Shown: positions 21,508-32,814, numbered from the stretch's first letter. The stretch is DNA of 64,000 bases from Atopsyche davidsoni (GCA_022113835.1 JAILWY010000022.1:5828001-5892000); one strand, 5' to 3'. Numbers and translations are program-made. The notes: a model not told the origin generated them from the sequence alone.

Positions 21508-21545
21508 CAAATTTCCTGACTATTGCTTTCCGACGCAAAATCTAT
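21508..21545 (+). repeat. Direct repeat D, copy 1
   Basis: AAATTTCCTGACTATTGC and TTTCCGACGCAAAATC recur at 22168-22205 as AAATTTCCTGACTTATTGC and TTTCCGACACAAAAG. The copies bracket the Helitron fragment and unrelated AT-rich sequence, about 660 bp apart. Confidence 0.7.
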
Positions 21546-21571
21546 ATTCAAGCAAACACAAAAACTACAAA

Positions 21572-21589
21572 TCTACTATAATAATATCC

Positions 21590-21624
<35 letters not shown>

Positions 21625-21895
21625 TTCATTTTTTGCTTCTCTATAGAATATCTTAAAAGATACAACGCTGATTTTTTGCACGTAAGTTTTTCCGCAGAAT
21701 TTCAAGACAATAGGATAATATTTTCATTCATAAACTAATCAAATAAAACTATCAAATATGCTTTACGTACGAATTATGTGATTCTGTTGTTCACGGCGAG
21801 AATTTCAAATTTAGGATTTTTACAAAAAAAACAAAATATGATGCTTCTAATTTTATTTTTTAGTTGCATTAGAAATTATTAATCACATCATGATA
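21572..21895 (+). mobile_element. Helitron 5' fragment H1
   Basis: Starts TCTACTATAATAATATCC after an A, followed by (GT)n and GTATGTTTCATTTTTTG, identical in layout to H2 and H3. Homology to H3 continues to GCATTAGAAATTATTAATCA near 21887 and then stops. The 3' end (hairpin plus CTAG) is missing. Confidence 0.82.
21594..21620. repeat. (GT)n microsatellite inside the Helitron 5' end
   Basis: About 13 GT units. The same position holds (GT)n in H2 and a shorter GT/GTAT run in H3, so the microsatellite is part of the element. Confidence 0.9.
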
Positions 21896-22167
21896 CATGG
21901 GTCAAAGGAAAAATCTAATAAAAAATATTATTCAAGGGCAATTTACTACAGGGTGCATTAAAATAAAATATTAGCTTACAACAACAAAAAACTTATCAGT
22001 GGCTAAAAAATATTAATAAAAAAGAAAAATGGCTTATGCCCTTTTATAGACCAAATTATACATTAAAAATGAGTTTCTGCATCTAAATCCCAATCTGAGA
22101 ACATAGCTAAGTAATCTTCTTGTCCAAAATCATCAGTGGATTTATATGAGAGAGATTCAGATCCCCA

Positions 22168-22205
22168 CCAAATTTCCTGACTTATTGCTTTCCGACACAA
22201 AAGAA
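22168..22205 (+). repeat. Direct repeat D, copy 2
   Basis: Second copy of the repeat that also precedes Helitron H1; see 21508-21545. Confidence 0.7.
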
Positions 22206-22312
22206 AATCGAAAATCTTACAATTTAAAAAAAAAATACAAACGACACATTAGTTTTAAAAAAACTAACATATTACATTGCTTATATTACATTGATCTCCC
22301 CCACAACTCTTC

Positions 22313-22500
22313 CCATACTTGTGCATGGCTGCCATTCTGGCTCCTGAACGTGTGTAAAGGATCGGTAATGGAATAGTGGGGCTTCTGCTATTGATTCTGT
22401 AGCTTTTCCTTCCAATATAGAACTGCGGTGTAGACCCACTACAGACTACACTGTTTTCCCTTTAAAAAACCATGATTACTGACTCCTCTGTTGAATTTTA
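22313..22500 (+). repeat. Dispersed repeat family E, copy E3
   Basis: Head CATACTTGTGCATGGCTGCC and ATTCTGGCTCC, middle TTCTGTAGC, TAGAACTGCGGTGTAGAC, then ACACTGTTTTCC. The tail is lost after AACCATGATTACTGACTC. Confidence 0.7.
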
Positions 22501-23734
22501 AATATCCCAGTTTAACAGTTTATTTTTGTAATTCGTAAGCATTTTTTTTGATTTGCAGCGACTAATTTTGATGAACGTTTCTGTTCCGGTACTGGAGCCG
22601 TGCTAAATGATCATCAGAAAATTTTATTGAGTTGAGCGAACCTCCCCGAGGTCCAATTTCCTGGATGCATCCAGTGAGCGCACCCCTCGGTTAAAAAAAC
22701 AATCGTATTAACATAGGACCAAATTTTTTGTAAAAAGTATTTTTATTCATTACGACGTTTTAAATGAATCTATAAACGCATATGGGTTTATCATATTATA
22801 GAGTTTGTTTTGATGAACTCTTTTTGCCTTTTACCGCGAGTGACGGACACTTAAGCTAAATAAAATGAAAGCGATAAAATGCGGCTGTGTCTCTTGACAA
22901 ACTTTTCTCCAAGGGTCCCCCCTTTAAGATAGTTTATAAAAATTAAAACTGATTTCATAATTAACCGCGAATTCAAATTTAAAACAAATGAAAACTATGA
23001 GAGCGTTGCCGCTTTCTTTTGTTTTGATCGTTTTTCTTTTGTCAGACTTGCAGAGGCTTCCAGGCCTCGCCTGCATACATAGCGTTTCGAAACTCGTTGA
23101 ACACAATATAAAGCGATACTAATTTATCATCAGAAAAAAAAAAAAAAAAAATGCTTTAATTTTAGTACATTAAAAATTATATTGAGTTATTAAAAAATAT
23201 TTTAATATTAATATTGCAATATTCGCCAAAATAATATACATAATCAACGACACACTCGTATATAATTAATAATTTTGAATAGCCAATAGTCTGCAATTTT
23301 TTTTAGGTCTTCTCCTAGCCATTTGGCTATTCGTATTTGGTGTGTGCACGAAAAGATTTTCGGCACATAGTCAAACTGCAGCGTCCTTAAGCCACGGTTT
23401 TACGCATCTGCTTTGGTGAGTGACGCGGTATAGCACGGTTGGTACTTATTATATTCGGGATAAAGGTCTCTCTGTGTGCACGCCCGCTCCCGGCGGCGGG
23501 TCGCGTGCACATACTGCCAGCATAAAACAAAATCGTTATAAAATGACGAACACACTGTATAGGCTGATCACAAAAGCGTCACAGCAAACCCACACTGTAT
23601 ACAATACCGGGCCAGCTTAATTTCCGAACAGTACATCGTTACAATTATTTAATTAAATCAATGTTTTTGTACAATAAATTCAAAATGGCACCATATAACA
23701 ACAGAGAACTGTGCATTGAGGATATATAAGGTTA
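22501..23734. other. Unassigned AT-rich stretch
   Basis: Contains a decayed B-like motif (22573-22622, minus: CTGATGATCA ... CCGGAACAGAAACG) and a poly(A) run at about 23134-23150. No coding is supported. Confidence 0.35.
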
Positions 23735-24874
23735 AAATACATTAATAATACAGCAAATTCTAATAGCAAAATGGCTAAGAGATTACGATATTTTTTTTGG
23801 AAAAAAGGCCCCGAAATGCGCTAATAGATAAAATAGTATCATATATTAGTTGATAATGATAATTTGAAGGAAAAGCGTTTATAAATAAAATTAATTGTGA
23901 TTTTCAGATTATTGAACATTTTACAATAAATTAATACGGTTGAAATAGTCTATGTTTAAAATTAATTTTACAGTAGTCCAAAATACAGAAAATTCTAATA
24001 GAAAAATGGCCAAGAGATTACGATATTTTTTTTGGAAAAAAGTAAAAATAGACAAAAAAGTATCGTATATTAATTGATAGTGATAATTAAAAAGAAAAGC
24101 GTTTATAAATAAAATTAATTGTGTTTTTCAGATTTTGAACGTTTTACAATAAATTAATACGGTTGAAATAGTCTATGTATGAAATTAATTTTACAGTAGT
24201 CCAAAATACAGAAAATTCTAATAGAAAAATGGCCAAGAGATTACGATATTTTTTGGAAAAAAGTAAAAATAGACAAAAAAGTATCGTATATTAATTGATA
24301 GTGATAATTTGAATGAAAAGCGTTTATAAAAAAAACTAATTGTGTTTTTCAGATTTTGAACGTTTTACAATAAATTAATTATAATTGAAATAGTCTATGT
24401 TTAAAATAAATTTTACAGTAGTCCAAAATACAGAAAATTCTAATAGAAAAATGGCCAAGAGATTACGATATTTTTTTGGAAAAAAGTAAAAATAGACAAA
24501 AAAGTATCGTATATTAATTGATAGTGATAATTTAAAGGAAAAGCGATTATAAATAAAATTAATTGTGTTTTTCAGATTTTGAACGGTTTACAATAAATTA
24601 ATTACGGTTGAAATAGTCTATGTTTAAAATAAATTTTACAGTAGTCCAAAATACAGAAAATTCTAATAGAAAAATGGCCAAGAGATTACGATATTTTTTT
24701 GGAAAAAAGTAAAAATAGACAAAAAAGTATCGTATATTAATTGATAGTGATAATTTGAAGGAAAAGCGTTTATAAATAAAACTAATTGTGTTTTTCAGAT
24801 TTTGAACGTTTTACAATAAATTTATTACAGTTGAAATAGTTTACGTATGAAATTAATTTTACAGTAGTCCAAAA
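23735..24874. repeat. 223-bp satellite, five monomers
   Basis: CAGTAGTCCAAAATACAG-type landmarks fall at 23971, 24194, 24416, 24639 and 24862, a period of 222-223 bp. Each monomer carries AAATGGCCAAGAGATTACG, GTATCGTATATTAATTGATA, GTTTTTCAGATTTTGAACG and GTTGAAATAGTCTA. The first monomer (from about 23735) is most diverged. AT-rich with no open frame. It is a short satellite-type tandem array. Confidence 0.93.
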
Positions 24875-24929
24875 GTAAAATCAGATATATGTTGTGTCGG
24901 GGTATATTAATGTGGCAGCGTGGGGTCGC

Positions 24930-25045
24930 GTGTGTTGAGAGCACGCACCGCCACTGCGTGTAGGGCCTGGCATGTGGGAGTGCCGGCGGGGGCGGCGGGG
25001 TGGGTGCGTAGGGGGCGGGAGGCAAGGGGGGCAGGGCTGTGCCAA
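24930..25045. repeat. G-rich island
   Basis: GGCGGGGGCGGCGGGG followed by further G-runs, directly after the satellite. Low complexity. Confidence 0.55.
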
Positions 25046-25182
25046 CCCCAAATTAATCCAATTATTATTATTTAATATTTTCAATAAAATCGAATCCCCC
25101 CCCCACCATACAAAATATTGTCAAAACGAGTTATTTTGTCACACGAAAAGTATTGGAAGTTTTTAGAATGAATATGTATGAA

Positions 25183-25824
25183 CAGTGATACCCCGCTTTA
25201 CGCGACCCCGTTATGCGCGGTTTCACTATAACGCGAATAACAAATTTCGCGTTAAAACGCGAATTTCTTATTTTATGAATGTGTATGAACATAATGTAGT
25301 CATTGACTTCTCTTAACACACTAAAGGTGGGGCGGGTACTAGTACCCGCTTCGCTGACTGCCGTCTAAAAGCGGGGCGGGTACTTTAGTACCCGCCCCGC
25401 GAGATCATTTGGGTTGGCCACCCCCCTGTTTTAAAATAAACTTAAATTGTATGCATAGTAAATTATTGATAGACTAACTCTGAGTTGCTAAACGGAAAAA
25501 AATCAATGTTTGCAAAGGGTCAATGTATAGACTAGATTTCGCACGCGCAATTTTACGCGAATTTTGCCCGCTACGCACATCAATTTAGTCGATTTGGTTA
25601 CCCGCCTAAAGTGTGTTAACAATTAAAAACAGCGTTGGGTGTTATGAACGTATTTTACAAGAACGTAAAAGAAACGCTACCCAAAATAAATAGATACATT
25701 TTTCAGTAAAAATAACATGTAATACTGCATAAAGTGTTCTTAGAATTAAAGAGATTGATTCAAATGATTCGTATTTTTTTGTATTAAGTTTTGACCCCGA
25801 TATACGCGTAAAGCGGGGTTATGG
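25183..25824. mobile_element. pogo/Tigger-like MITE P1 with nested insertion
   Basis: Left end CAGTGATACCCCGCTTTACG; the right end has TACGCGTAAAGCGGGGTTAT, its imperfect complement. The CAGT start and ACGCG-rich termini resemble pogo/Tigger-type ends. Without the nested 299-bp element it is about 340 bp, and aligns with the copy at 57.6-57.9 kb. No transposase coding. Confidence 0.75.
25317..25615. mobile_element. piggyBac-like MITE, copy 2, nested in P1
   Basis: Flanked exactly by TTAA (25313-25316 and 25616-25619). Ends CACACTAAAGGTGGGG and CCCGCCTAAAGTGTG are inverted. The homologous position of the other pogo-like copy (57688-57691) reads TTTA with matching sequence on both sides, so it represents the unoccupied site. 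Subterminal GCGGGGCGGGTACT is repeated. No coding. Confidence 0.92.
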
Positions 25825-25888
25825 CAACCGTTGTTAATATAAAAGATGATACTGGGATTTCATAGGTATTTTTCTGCGTAGTGAGGGT

Positions 25889-25921
25889 GGTCCTAGTACC
25901 GGGACCGAAGCGTCAGAAGAC
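25889..25921 (+). other. Hammerhead-like family B fragment
   Basis: GGTCCTAGTACCGGGACC then GAAGCGTC. The stem is conserved but GAAA is GAAG, so a functional hammerhead is unlikely. Confidence 0.4.
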
Positions 25922-26186
25922 AAAATAAGTTATCGATTCGCATATGTAATATCCATAGACTTGGAAAATCACACATAAATAAAGTTTTGATTAGCGTCGA
26001 TCACATCGGTATAGTATAGATTGGAATTAGAGAGCACACCACGGCTTGTTTTATTTAAGATATAAATTGGCAAAATATACATGTGAAACGACGAGAAAAA
26101 TCATGACACCGGTAGGATACAAACTCACACCTCCACGGCTCCTAGAAACCTAGCATATATAAAACATATCTAGGATACTGAGCATA

Positions 26187-26595
26187 TCGAGGTGCCTCGC
26201 CCCAGAGCAGTGAGCATATACTCATTCTGAGCCAGTTTTTTAAGAGAAAAATAGTGTAGTGAGTCCCCGGGTCCTTCTATACCTCAGTTTTATATTAGAA
26301 AGAAAAGTCAACGTATTGGTGCTGCCCAATAGCATTATTATACAAGGTTGGGCAGGGAGGTATGGATGATTATAAAAAAACAGTTACACATTTTTTCAAT
26401 GTGTAATTAGATGTTGCCTATCCCATATCTCCTTGTATAATCCATTCCTTACAAAGCTTTAGATATGATACTTTATTCGCAGCGAGCTACAGAAACAAAC
26501 CCTCTCGACAAGGTACTTCCAGAGCATATCCCTCCACAATAATTGTCCATTACAGATCCATTAAACACGCTAAGAATGGCAGCCATGCACAAGCA
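26187..26595 (-). repeat. Dispersed repeat family E, copy E4 (near full length)
   Basis: Inverted relative to E1. From 26595 down: GCATGGCTGCCATTCTTAGC, AGGGATATGCTCTGGAAGTA, TTTGTTTCTGTAGC, then GGACCCGGGGACTCACTACA, ACTGGCTCAGAATGAGTATA. It defines the approximate full length of family E at 400 bp. Confidence 0.75.
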
Positions 26596-26799
26596 AAAAA
26601 TGCATCGGTTCTACGCACGATCAAAACTCGCGTTCAGTTACTATGCAGTGAGGTGATTTTTCGGGGAACGAATTCCACCGGTGTCGCGAGCACATTCTCG
26701 TCGTTTCACGTGTGAATCGATTGCATTGCAGGAAAGCTGTTGGTGATATAAAATATTTATTATTTATATATGTGTTTAATTATATACATTGGCGGGTGG

Positions 26800-26905
26800 C
26801 AACCCTGAACGCCTGCCGCCTGACTGGCGTGCGGGGACACAGATTTGGGCTGAGGGGGCACGGGGGGCGGAGCGCCGGGGGGGGCGACGAGACGGGGCCG
26901 CCGGG
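26800..26905. repeat. GC-rich island
   Basis: G-rich sequence (GGGGGGCGGAGCGCC) producing long chance frames. A B-type fragment (CCGGTGCCGGAACCGAAACG) follows at 27149-27172. Confidence 0.5.
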
Positions 26906-27148
26906 CAAAACACCAGCGGCCACGCGAACTCCACTAAAAATATACCTCGTCCTCCACCCGACACCAGCGGCAGACCAGCTCTGCAGCGAATATACCCGCA
27001 AATGGGCAGAGCGCGAGAATGCGACACTCAACCACTGCAAACCACGATGGATATATTCAAAAGCAAGATACGACTTGCTGTATTCATGACTACAACTCAA
27101 GAGCTTCGAGAACAGTATACAATAAATATAGAACGTTAGTAGGACAGC

Positions 27149-27178
27149 CCCGGTGCCGGAACCGAAACGTCGCAAGAT
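27149..27178 (+). other. Hammerhead-like family B, 3' half
   Basis: CCGGTGCCGGAACCGAAACG then TCGCAAG. The GAAAC and right stem are intact; the TGAAGA half is not recognisable upstream. Confidence 0.4.
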
Positions 27179-27179
27179 T

Positions 27180-28195
27180 CAAAATCATCAAGCAGCACAG
27201 CGCAAAGGGGCAGAGTTGATCTAATTTTGAAATTTTTTCTTTTTGGAAATGCGGAAAAAACGGAGTACGTTCGAAGCCTCCTCCGAGGCGAGACGGAGTG
27301 AGGTTATTGTTTATTTATTGAGGTTTGGAACCGGATGAATAATTCGCTGAGGGTCGGAGCCCGTCTGCACGACGCCGCCAGAGGCTGATGGTTCTGGATA
27401 AAAATGTCAAATGAATTCTTATCACTGGCGAAAATTAAGCTAGGCTCGTCACGTAAGGTATTTTATTTTAGTTGGTTGTATATTCATAATTTTATGACTA
27501 TCAAGCTGTTATTAGACCACTGTGTTCAGTGAAGGTCCTTTTTATATACGCTTTAGCATATCCTAACATACCCCTATGAAAAAACCGAGAAATCTCTCTT
27601 TCACCGCGTCTCGAATGCACACACACATTTTTTTAAATGTAAAACTAATCAAACTTAACCTATTCCTATGACAATATGAAATTCTAACCTAACCTATCCT
27701 TACGACCAACAAGAAATGTTTACATCAAACGCGCGTAGAAGCAACGCACACCCACGCGTTTTTTTTTTTTTTTTTTTTTTCTCGATAATTCCGAGTGTCG
27801 CTTTAGGGCGGCCGGGGGAGAGCGGGGTCCACGCATACGATTTTTTTACGCTCGCAGGGCACATCAGCGGGGCGTTACTGTCAAAACAGCCCCCCATGCC
27901 CCGCGGTCAATATATCGCTATTGATTGCAAGGGGGCCCGGCGCCCCCATGGGGAGGGCGCGCCCCCGCGGGGCACATCACGCCCGGATTACTTTTAACGA
28001 CTCGCCGTTAATTCTTCTGTAAATTATGAAAACAGAACAAAAACAGTTGGGAATTGATTGCGACTAGCAAAAAAAAATTTTTTTTTTTGAACCTGTGAAT
28101 TGAATTGCGTTATATAACATAGATCCATCGGTCGTGATGCATTCAAATTCACATAAAGCCATAGTTACACGTAACATCCGGTTTATATTTTCAGC
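27180..28195. other. Unassigned stretch with poly(T) and GC island
   Basis: Poly(T) of about 21 at 27760-27780 is followed by a GC-rich block to about 27985. CCTAACCTAACC-type sequence lies near 27690. No gene supported. Confidence 0.35.
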
Positions 28196-28202
28196 TCTCC
28201 GA

Positions 28203-28240
28203 CGCTTCGCGCCCTCGCGCCGGGACCATCTTCAAGATGA
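28203..28240 (-). other. Hammerhead-like family B copy, decayed
   Basis: Minus strand: CTTGAAGATGGTCCCGGCGC then GAGGGCGCGAAGCGTC. The left half is well conserved; GAAA has become GAAG. Confidence 0.4.
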
Positions 28241-28406
28241 GTAATGAAACTTCGGAGTGCTGAAAACACGAAGCAGCTCAGCATACAACAAATCAAATTT
28301 ACTAATACATAATAATAATAAATTTATTCAAGTGATAATAAACATTGTGTAGTTCATGTTAATATGAAAAAAACATCGTTTATAAACAACACTTAATAAA
28401 TTTCAT

Positions 28407-28480
28407 ATGCAACGTGAAAGGATGGTGAAACCGGTCACCAATGATATGTGAAAAAATCACTAAAATATTTTATTTAAAAT
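28407..28480 (+). repeat. Family C repeat, copy at 28.4 kb
   Basis: CAACGTGAAAGGATGGTGAA, ACCGGTCACCAAT, GTGAAAAAATCACTAAAATA. The stem is weakened by substitutions. Confidence 0.7.
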
Positions 28481-28604
28481 ATTAAAATAAATACAAGAAT
28501 ATATATATATATATATATATAAAAGCACAGATTTAATTAAACAGCAAACATCACATTCGAAAACGAAATGTACGTATAATAAATACTCTGTCAAACGAAT
28601 TGAG

Positions 28605-28652
<48 letters not shown>
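28605..28652. repeat. Long poly(A) tract
   Basis: Uninterrupted A run of about 47 bases, the longest homopolymer in the window. No identifiable retroelement precedes it in the plus direction. Confidence 0.95.
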
Positions 28653-28653
<1 letters not shown>

Positions 28654-28735
28654 AATGAATACCACAAAACATCCGACGGAATTAAAAAAAAAATAATAAT
28701 AATAAAAATCCCCGTTTAGCGAGCACATAAATTCA

Positions 28736-28790
28736 TCGCCGGAGCCGCGGCGTCACGGGGCGGAGGCGCGGCGCCCCCGCCCTCCCCTAA
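28736..28790. repeat. GC-rich island
   Basis: CGGAGCCGCGGCGTCACGG and GGCGCCCCCGCCC, ending in CTAATTATC, which resembles the TGATTAACT boundary seen after other islands. Confidence 0.45.
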
Positions 28791-28961
28791 TTATCTGCAA
28801 ATTACATCATTAGGCTACGACGACCTGATTTTCGTTTTTTTGCCTGTAATTAATGCCGGCTGAACGTGGCCGGCGTACCTGCTCCCTACACACACACTAC
28901 TTCCTACATACACACACTATATTATATATATATATATATTCCCAGCTCCCCCCATTCCGTT

Positions 28962-29205
28962 GCCTGTGCATGGGGTAGTGGACATGGAATGATAGTGAAG
29001 ATATGTGCTCTGGAAGTACGTGCTATTGTTTCTGCAAAATGAGGTTGTAAGGAAAGGATTATTGGGCAGTAGCAATACGCATTCAATACTAAACTGCGGT
29101 AAAGAACTACCCGGGGACTACACTGGATCATCATGAGTTTATGCTCAGCGAAACGGTCGCCAACTTCCTCTGAGGAGAGACGCTTGATAAAGAAGATGTA
29201 GTGGG
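28962..29205 (+). repeat. Dispersed repeat family E, copy E5
   Basis: GTTGCCTGTGCATGG, GTAGTGGACATGGAATGA, TGTGCTCTGGAAGTA, TTGTTTCTGC, AACTGCGGTAAAG, CATCATGAGTTTATGCTCAG, GAGGAGAGACGCTTGATAAA. Confidence 0.75.
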
Positions 29206-29399
29206 AAAACCTATATGCAGCAAAGCACCCTAGAACATATATGAATCGTTTATTAGGACATCACTCACTAACCAGATCTTTCCAAGCTCAATACATCTGT
29301 TCAACTGCCGATCACCGAACAAATCGATTATCAAAAATTCGTTTTAATTCATCACGTATGATATTCTGTTTCGTCGCTCAGTTTCACATAACCTGCGCC

Positions 29400-29480
29400 C
29401 CTGGCTGGGGGGGCGAGGGACGCCGGGGCCGGTCCCGCGGGGGCCCGACCCTCCCCATGGCACCCCCATGGCACCCCCCC
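29400..29480. repeat. GC-rich island
   Basis: GGGGGGGCGAGGG and a CCCATGGCACCCCCATGGCA direct repeat of CCCCATGGCAC. Low complexity. Confidence 0.5.
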
Positions 29481-29774
29481 GGCTTTTTGGGTCACTTTAA
29501 TCCGGCACCGCGCCTAGAAGGTCCGCTCGTGCGTCCGTAAATGTATGTGCCAGCCGCCCCCGGCCAGAGGCGCGAGAACGGTCAACTCACACTGAGAATA
29601 AATTATTTTATTATACACACTCACTCTATCTACCCTGTTAGCAGTCGGATCGTAGTAAGAAATTTATAATGGCGGAGCTCGGATAAGAACAGCATATGTC
29701 TCTGTTACTGTTTATGATTGAAAATGTTCAAAAAAATGATTAGGTTTTCGTTTTCAGGATGTTTCAGGAAAGGT

Positions 29775-29880
29775 TGAGTGCCGGCGCGGCGCCGGGCGGC
29801 TGAGGGGGCGGGGGCGGCGGCCCTCCGCCCCGGCCCTCCCGGCCCTCGCCCCCGCCCCGCTCCGCCCCCGGGGCACGGCA
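29775..29880. repeat. GC-rich island
   Basis: CGGCGCGGCGCCGGGCGGC then GGCCCTCCCGGCCCTC. Chance Gly/Pro/Arg frames on both strands. Confidence 0.55.
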
Positions 29881-30014
29881 ATAAAACTGCACCGCCGCTG
29901 AAGCAACCGCCCCGGAGGCTTCATTCTGGTAAACAACCCTGTTCACGAACACCGCGTATGGAAATCAACGCGGAGTCCGCATCATCGAATGCAGATTACG
30001 GAGTTTACCTTCAA

Positions 30015-30460
30015 CGCTTAGCAGGTTTCACGTGGTTCCAACTTGCCATACATCCAATCAATCTATTGAAGCTGTTAACGAATTAGTCCCTAATAAGGTC
30101 GTTTCACGTAGAGGTAACATCAGAAGCCACGACCTTAGCCCTCTTGACTGTTTCGTATGGGGATACCTCATAAGTAGAGGGTTTACGATAATAATCCGAC
30201 GAACCTAACGGAATTGAAACAAAACATCAGGTCAGAAATGGCAGCAATATCGAGGGCTATGTGTCAGCGTGTTATCAACAATCTTTGTTCTAGATTAGAA
30301 GAGTGCCAGCAGCGTAACGGTCACCATTTGGATAACATCATCTATTCGAAATAATTTTCCATTTTGTATTCTTATATACAACAATAAAAAAAAAAACTTG
30401 ATTACTAGTAGTTTTTGTTTTACTGAACTAACAAATACCCGATACTCTCTTTGGACACAC
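30015..30460 (+). mobile_element. Tc1/mariner-superfamily MITE T, copy 3, 5'-truncated
   Basis: Homology begins at CAGGTTTCACGTGGTT and runs to the right end GATACTCTCTTTGGACAC. Translation pieces DLSPLDCFVWGYL and the ELKQNIRSEM equivalent remain, with frameshifts. The left terminal repeat is not found. Confidence 0.82.
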
Positions 30461-30711
30461 AGTGTTCACAATTTTCCAAACCAATACAGACACTTTGACG
30501 TCTTAAGGTAGTAAATAATTTGGTTGTACGACATATCGAAATCACAGCGGCCGCACTGTGTGCGCAATTTTCATACTGTGACGGCGTAAAATTGGTTACG
30601 GCAATACCTGGCCGGAAATTTTTTTTCTCCCCCTGTATTTTCGCCAGCACGGTGGGTGCGTTTTTTCCGAGCCGATACATCAAGCGATGATGTATATTGT
30701 GTGGCCCACTT

Positions 30712-30790
30712 CTGGCAGCCCCGCCTCTGCGGCCCCCGAGGGCCCCCGGCGGCCGCGCCCCCGCGGGGGACCCCGCTCCACGAGGCACGC
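30712..30790. repeat. GC-rich island
   Basis: CGGCCCCCGAGGGCCCCCGG and CGGCCGCGCCCCCGCGGG; low complexity with strong self-complementarity. Confidence 0.5.
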
Positions 30791-31383
30791 GACCGTCCGC
30801 ATTTAAAATGCTTTAGGACTTCCCCGAGACCCGCCGGGACCACTGTGCGGTTTTCGGTACACCCCGCACGGCGATCGCTATCCGAAACGAATATAACGCT
30901 TTTTCGGCTCTCACACCAAAAGTGGCTCGTCGTCTTCACTCCGCGAGGCTTCGAGGCTTACTTAACTTGAGAATCACAAACGAATGTTATAAAGCTCTAA
31001 GTAAGAATAGATATATAACATTTGTGTACAATTCTGCAATTCTAGATGTATTCGATTGAATGGCAAAAACGAGGTTTATACAATTAGTGTTATATCTGCT
31101 GAACTACCGAATCTGCAAGAAGATACGATACTCTGGCGTTGTTTGCAAGAACATGATTCACGGCCCATGCGTAATACGAATTCGCCTTGCATAGAAGACG
31201 GCAAATAGACGAAAAGATATCTGGTGAGGATGGATATCCGAAATACAGCCGACGAAAGCCAGAAGATGGAGGATTCACCACCACCATTAAAGTAAGAAAC
31301 GTTGATATTGATAACAGATGAATTGTTTCATACAATATATTGAGAATTGCCCCGTTTTGCCTCAAATCAATACCCCGTCGAAA

Positions 31384-31815
31384 TCTACTATAATAATATC
31401 CATTGTGTGTGTGTGTGTGTGTGTGTGTATGTTTCATTTTTTGGTTCTCTATAGAATATCTTAAAAGATGCATGTAAGTTCAGTAAATTTTTCCGCTGTT
31501 ATGTGCCGAATTTCAAGACGATAGGATAATATTTTCATTCATAAACATATTGAATAAAACTATAAAATATGCTTTAGCGAGTTTCAATATGTACGAATTA
31601 TAGGATTCTGTTGTTCCCTGCGAGATTTTAAAATTTAGAATTTTTTGTGACACGAAATGTGACACAAATGTCAAGCAACGAATTGAAAGGAAAACGTGAG
31701 CAGCGTCTTCTTCAAATTCGAGTACCCAGCTATTCGAGTATTCAGACAAACATATGTTCAAACACTATTGCATCGTTCATCGAATACGTCATTCTGCGAC
31801 GGGCTACATTTCTAG
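31384..31815 (+). mobile_element. Helitron H2, both ends present, internally deleted
   Basis: Starts TCTACTATAATAATATCC after A (31383). Ends GGGCTACATTTCTAG before T (31816), preceded by a short hairpin CGTC...GACG. Insertion between A and T and a CTAG terminus are Helitron hallmarks. 432 bp. It keeps a short N-terminal coding piece MSSNELKGKREQRLLQIRV at about 31669-31725, which then jumps to the 3' end. Confidence 0.92.
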
Positions 31816-31904
31816 TATTTAGATATTTCTCGTCGAAGTGCTTTTAATTGCTTCAGAAGCGCTGAATAGTCTCTTTGCTCAGATATTCCGAGCACCGGAC
31901 TGGG

Positions 31905-32075
31905 TGTGCGGTGTGAGTGCGTGGCGCACGGCTTGCGTGCTGGGGCGCGGGTCGGGTGGGCTGTGCGCCGGCAGCTCCAGGGGTACGCCGCGGCCGGATA
32001 CTGGCGGCGGCCTTGCAGGCTGGCTCTACATTGTTTAATTCTGGAGGGAGGCACCGCCGCGCGTGCCGCACCCCT
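31905..32075. repeat. GC-rich island
   Basis: Less extreme than other islands and not tandem; frames are open on both strands but show no domain. Confidence 0.4.
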
Positions 32076-32246
32076 GCAGGGGTCCGCAACCCGCGAAATA
32101 AACCCAAACCATTTTTTAACAATCAAATATATACTTTCAATGTTCCGACATGTTGAGGTATTTCTAATTATATTTTACATAATATTCACGATTTTTTTTT
32201 TTAGACATGCAGAGTTGGGTTCTCACGTTTTTCAGTCTGTCTAGAT

Positions 32247-32623
32247 CAGTGCTTCTCAAAGTGGTTCCAACGCACCGCAGGGGGTCCTTAGAAGATTAAA
32301 ATCGATTTGGGGGTCCCTGAACAACGTCAGGGGGTCCGCGCAAGGTTTTATATAAAATAAAAAAATTGTGACACATTTTTATTAATATAGTTAAAATAAA
32401 TAACAATGAATACATTATTAGCGATTTTTACGTCCTAAGTAAAATATAAATATAGACAAGTGCATAAAATATAAGTAAAAACAGGCATCGCGGTGAGTCA
32501 AGAGTCGATACTTTGCACCAACTAGTCTATAATATGAATTTATGTAGTTTTTCACCCAGGGGCCCTAGGCAAGTTTTGACTATGAAAGGGAGTCCGTGGG
32601 TCAAAAGAGTTTGAGAGCCACTG
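32247..32623. mobile_element. hAT-type MITE a2
   Basis: Begins CAGTGCTTCTCAAAGTGG and ends TTTGAGAGCCACTG. Target duplication GTCTAGAT / ATCTAGAT, seven of eight matching with a central TA. 377 bp, longer than a1 because it keeps GTCAGGGGGTCCGCGCAAGG and neighbouring sequence. Confidence 0.93.
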
Positions 32624-32814
32624 ATCTAGATACTGAGAGCATCTTCGTATATTCAAGAAGAATATTTATATAAATCTGACGATTTTTTCATTTCGTTATT
32701 ACATTTTCTAAATTATTGTAATACAGAAAAAAAAAAAAACCATTGTCATGAGCGAGTGGTGGAATTATTTTTCTCTTTGTTCGGAGAAATGATGGTTCTT
32801 GCTGACACGGGCGT

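Noticed and set aside
21018..21551. 177-codon Gly/Ala/Pro-rich frame on the minus strand
   Set aside because: It crosses an 8-bp minisatellite whose period is not a multiple of three. Frames are open on both strands because of GC content.
23735..24874. CRISPR-like array
   Set aside because: The whole 223-bp unit repeats with no unique spacers. The sequence is eukaryotic satellite-type DNA.
28605..28652. Poly(A) tail of a processed pseudogene
   Set aside because: No exon-like or retroelement sequence precedes it; upstream is family C repeat and microsatellite.
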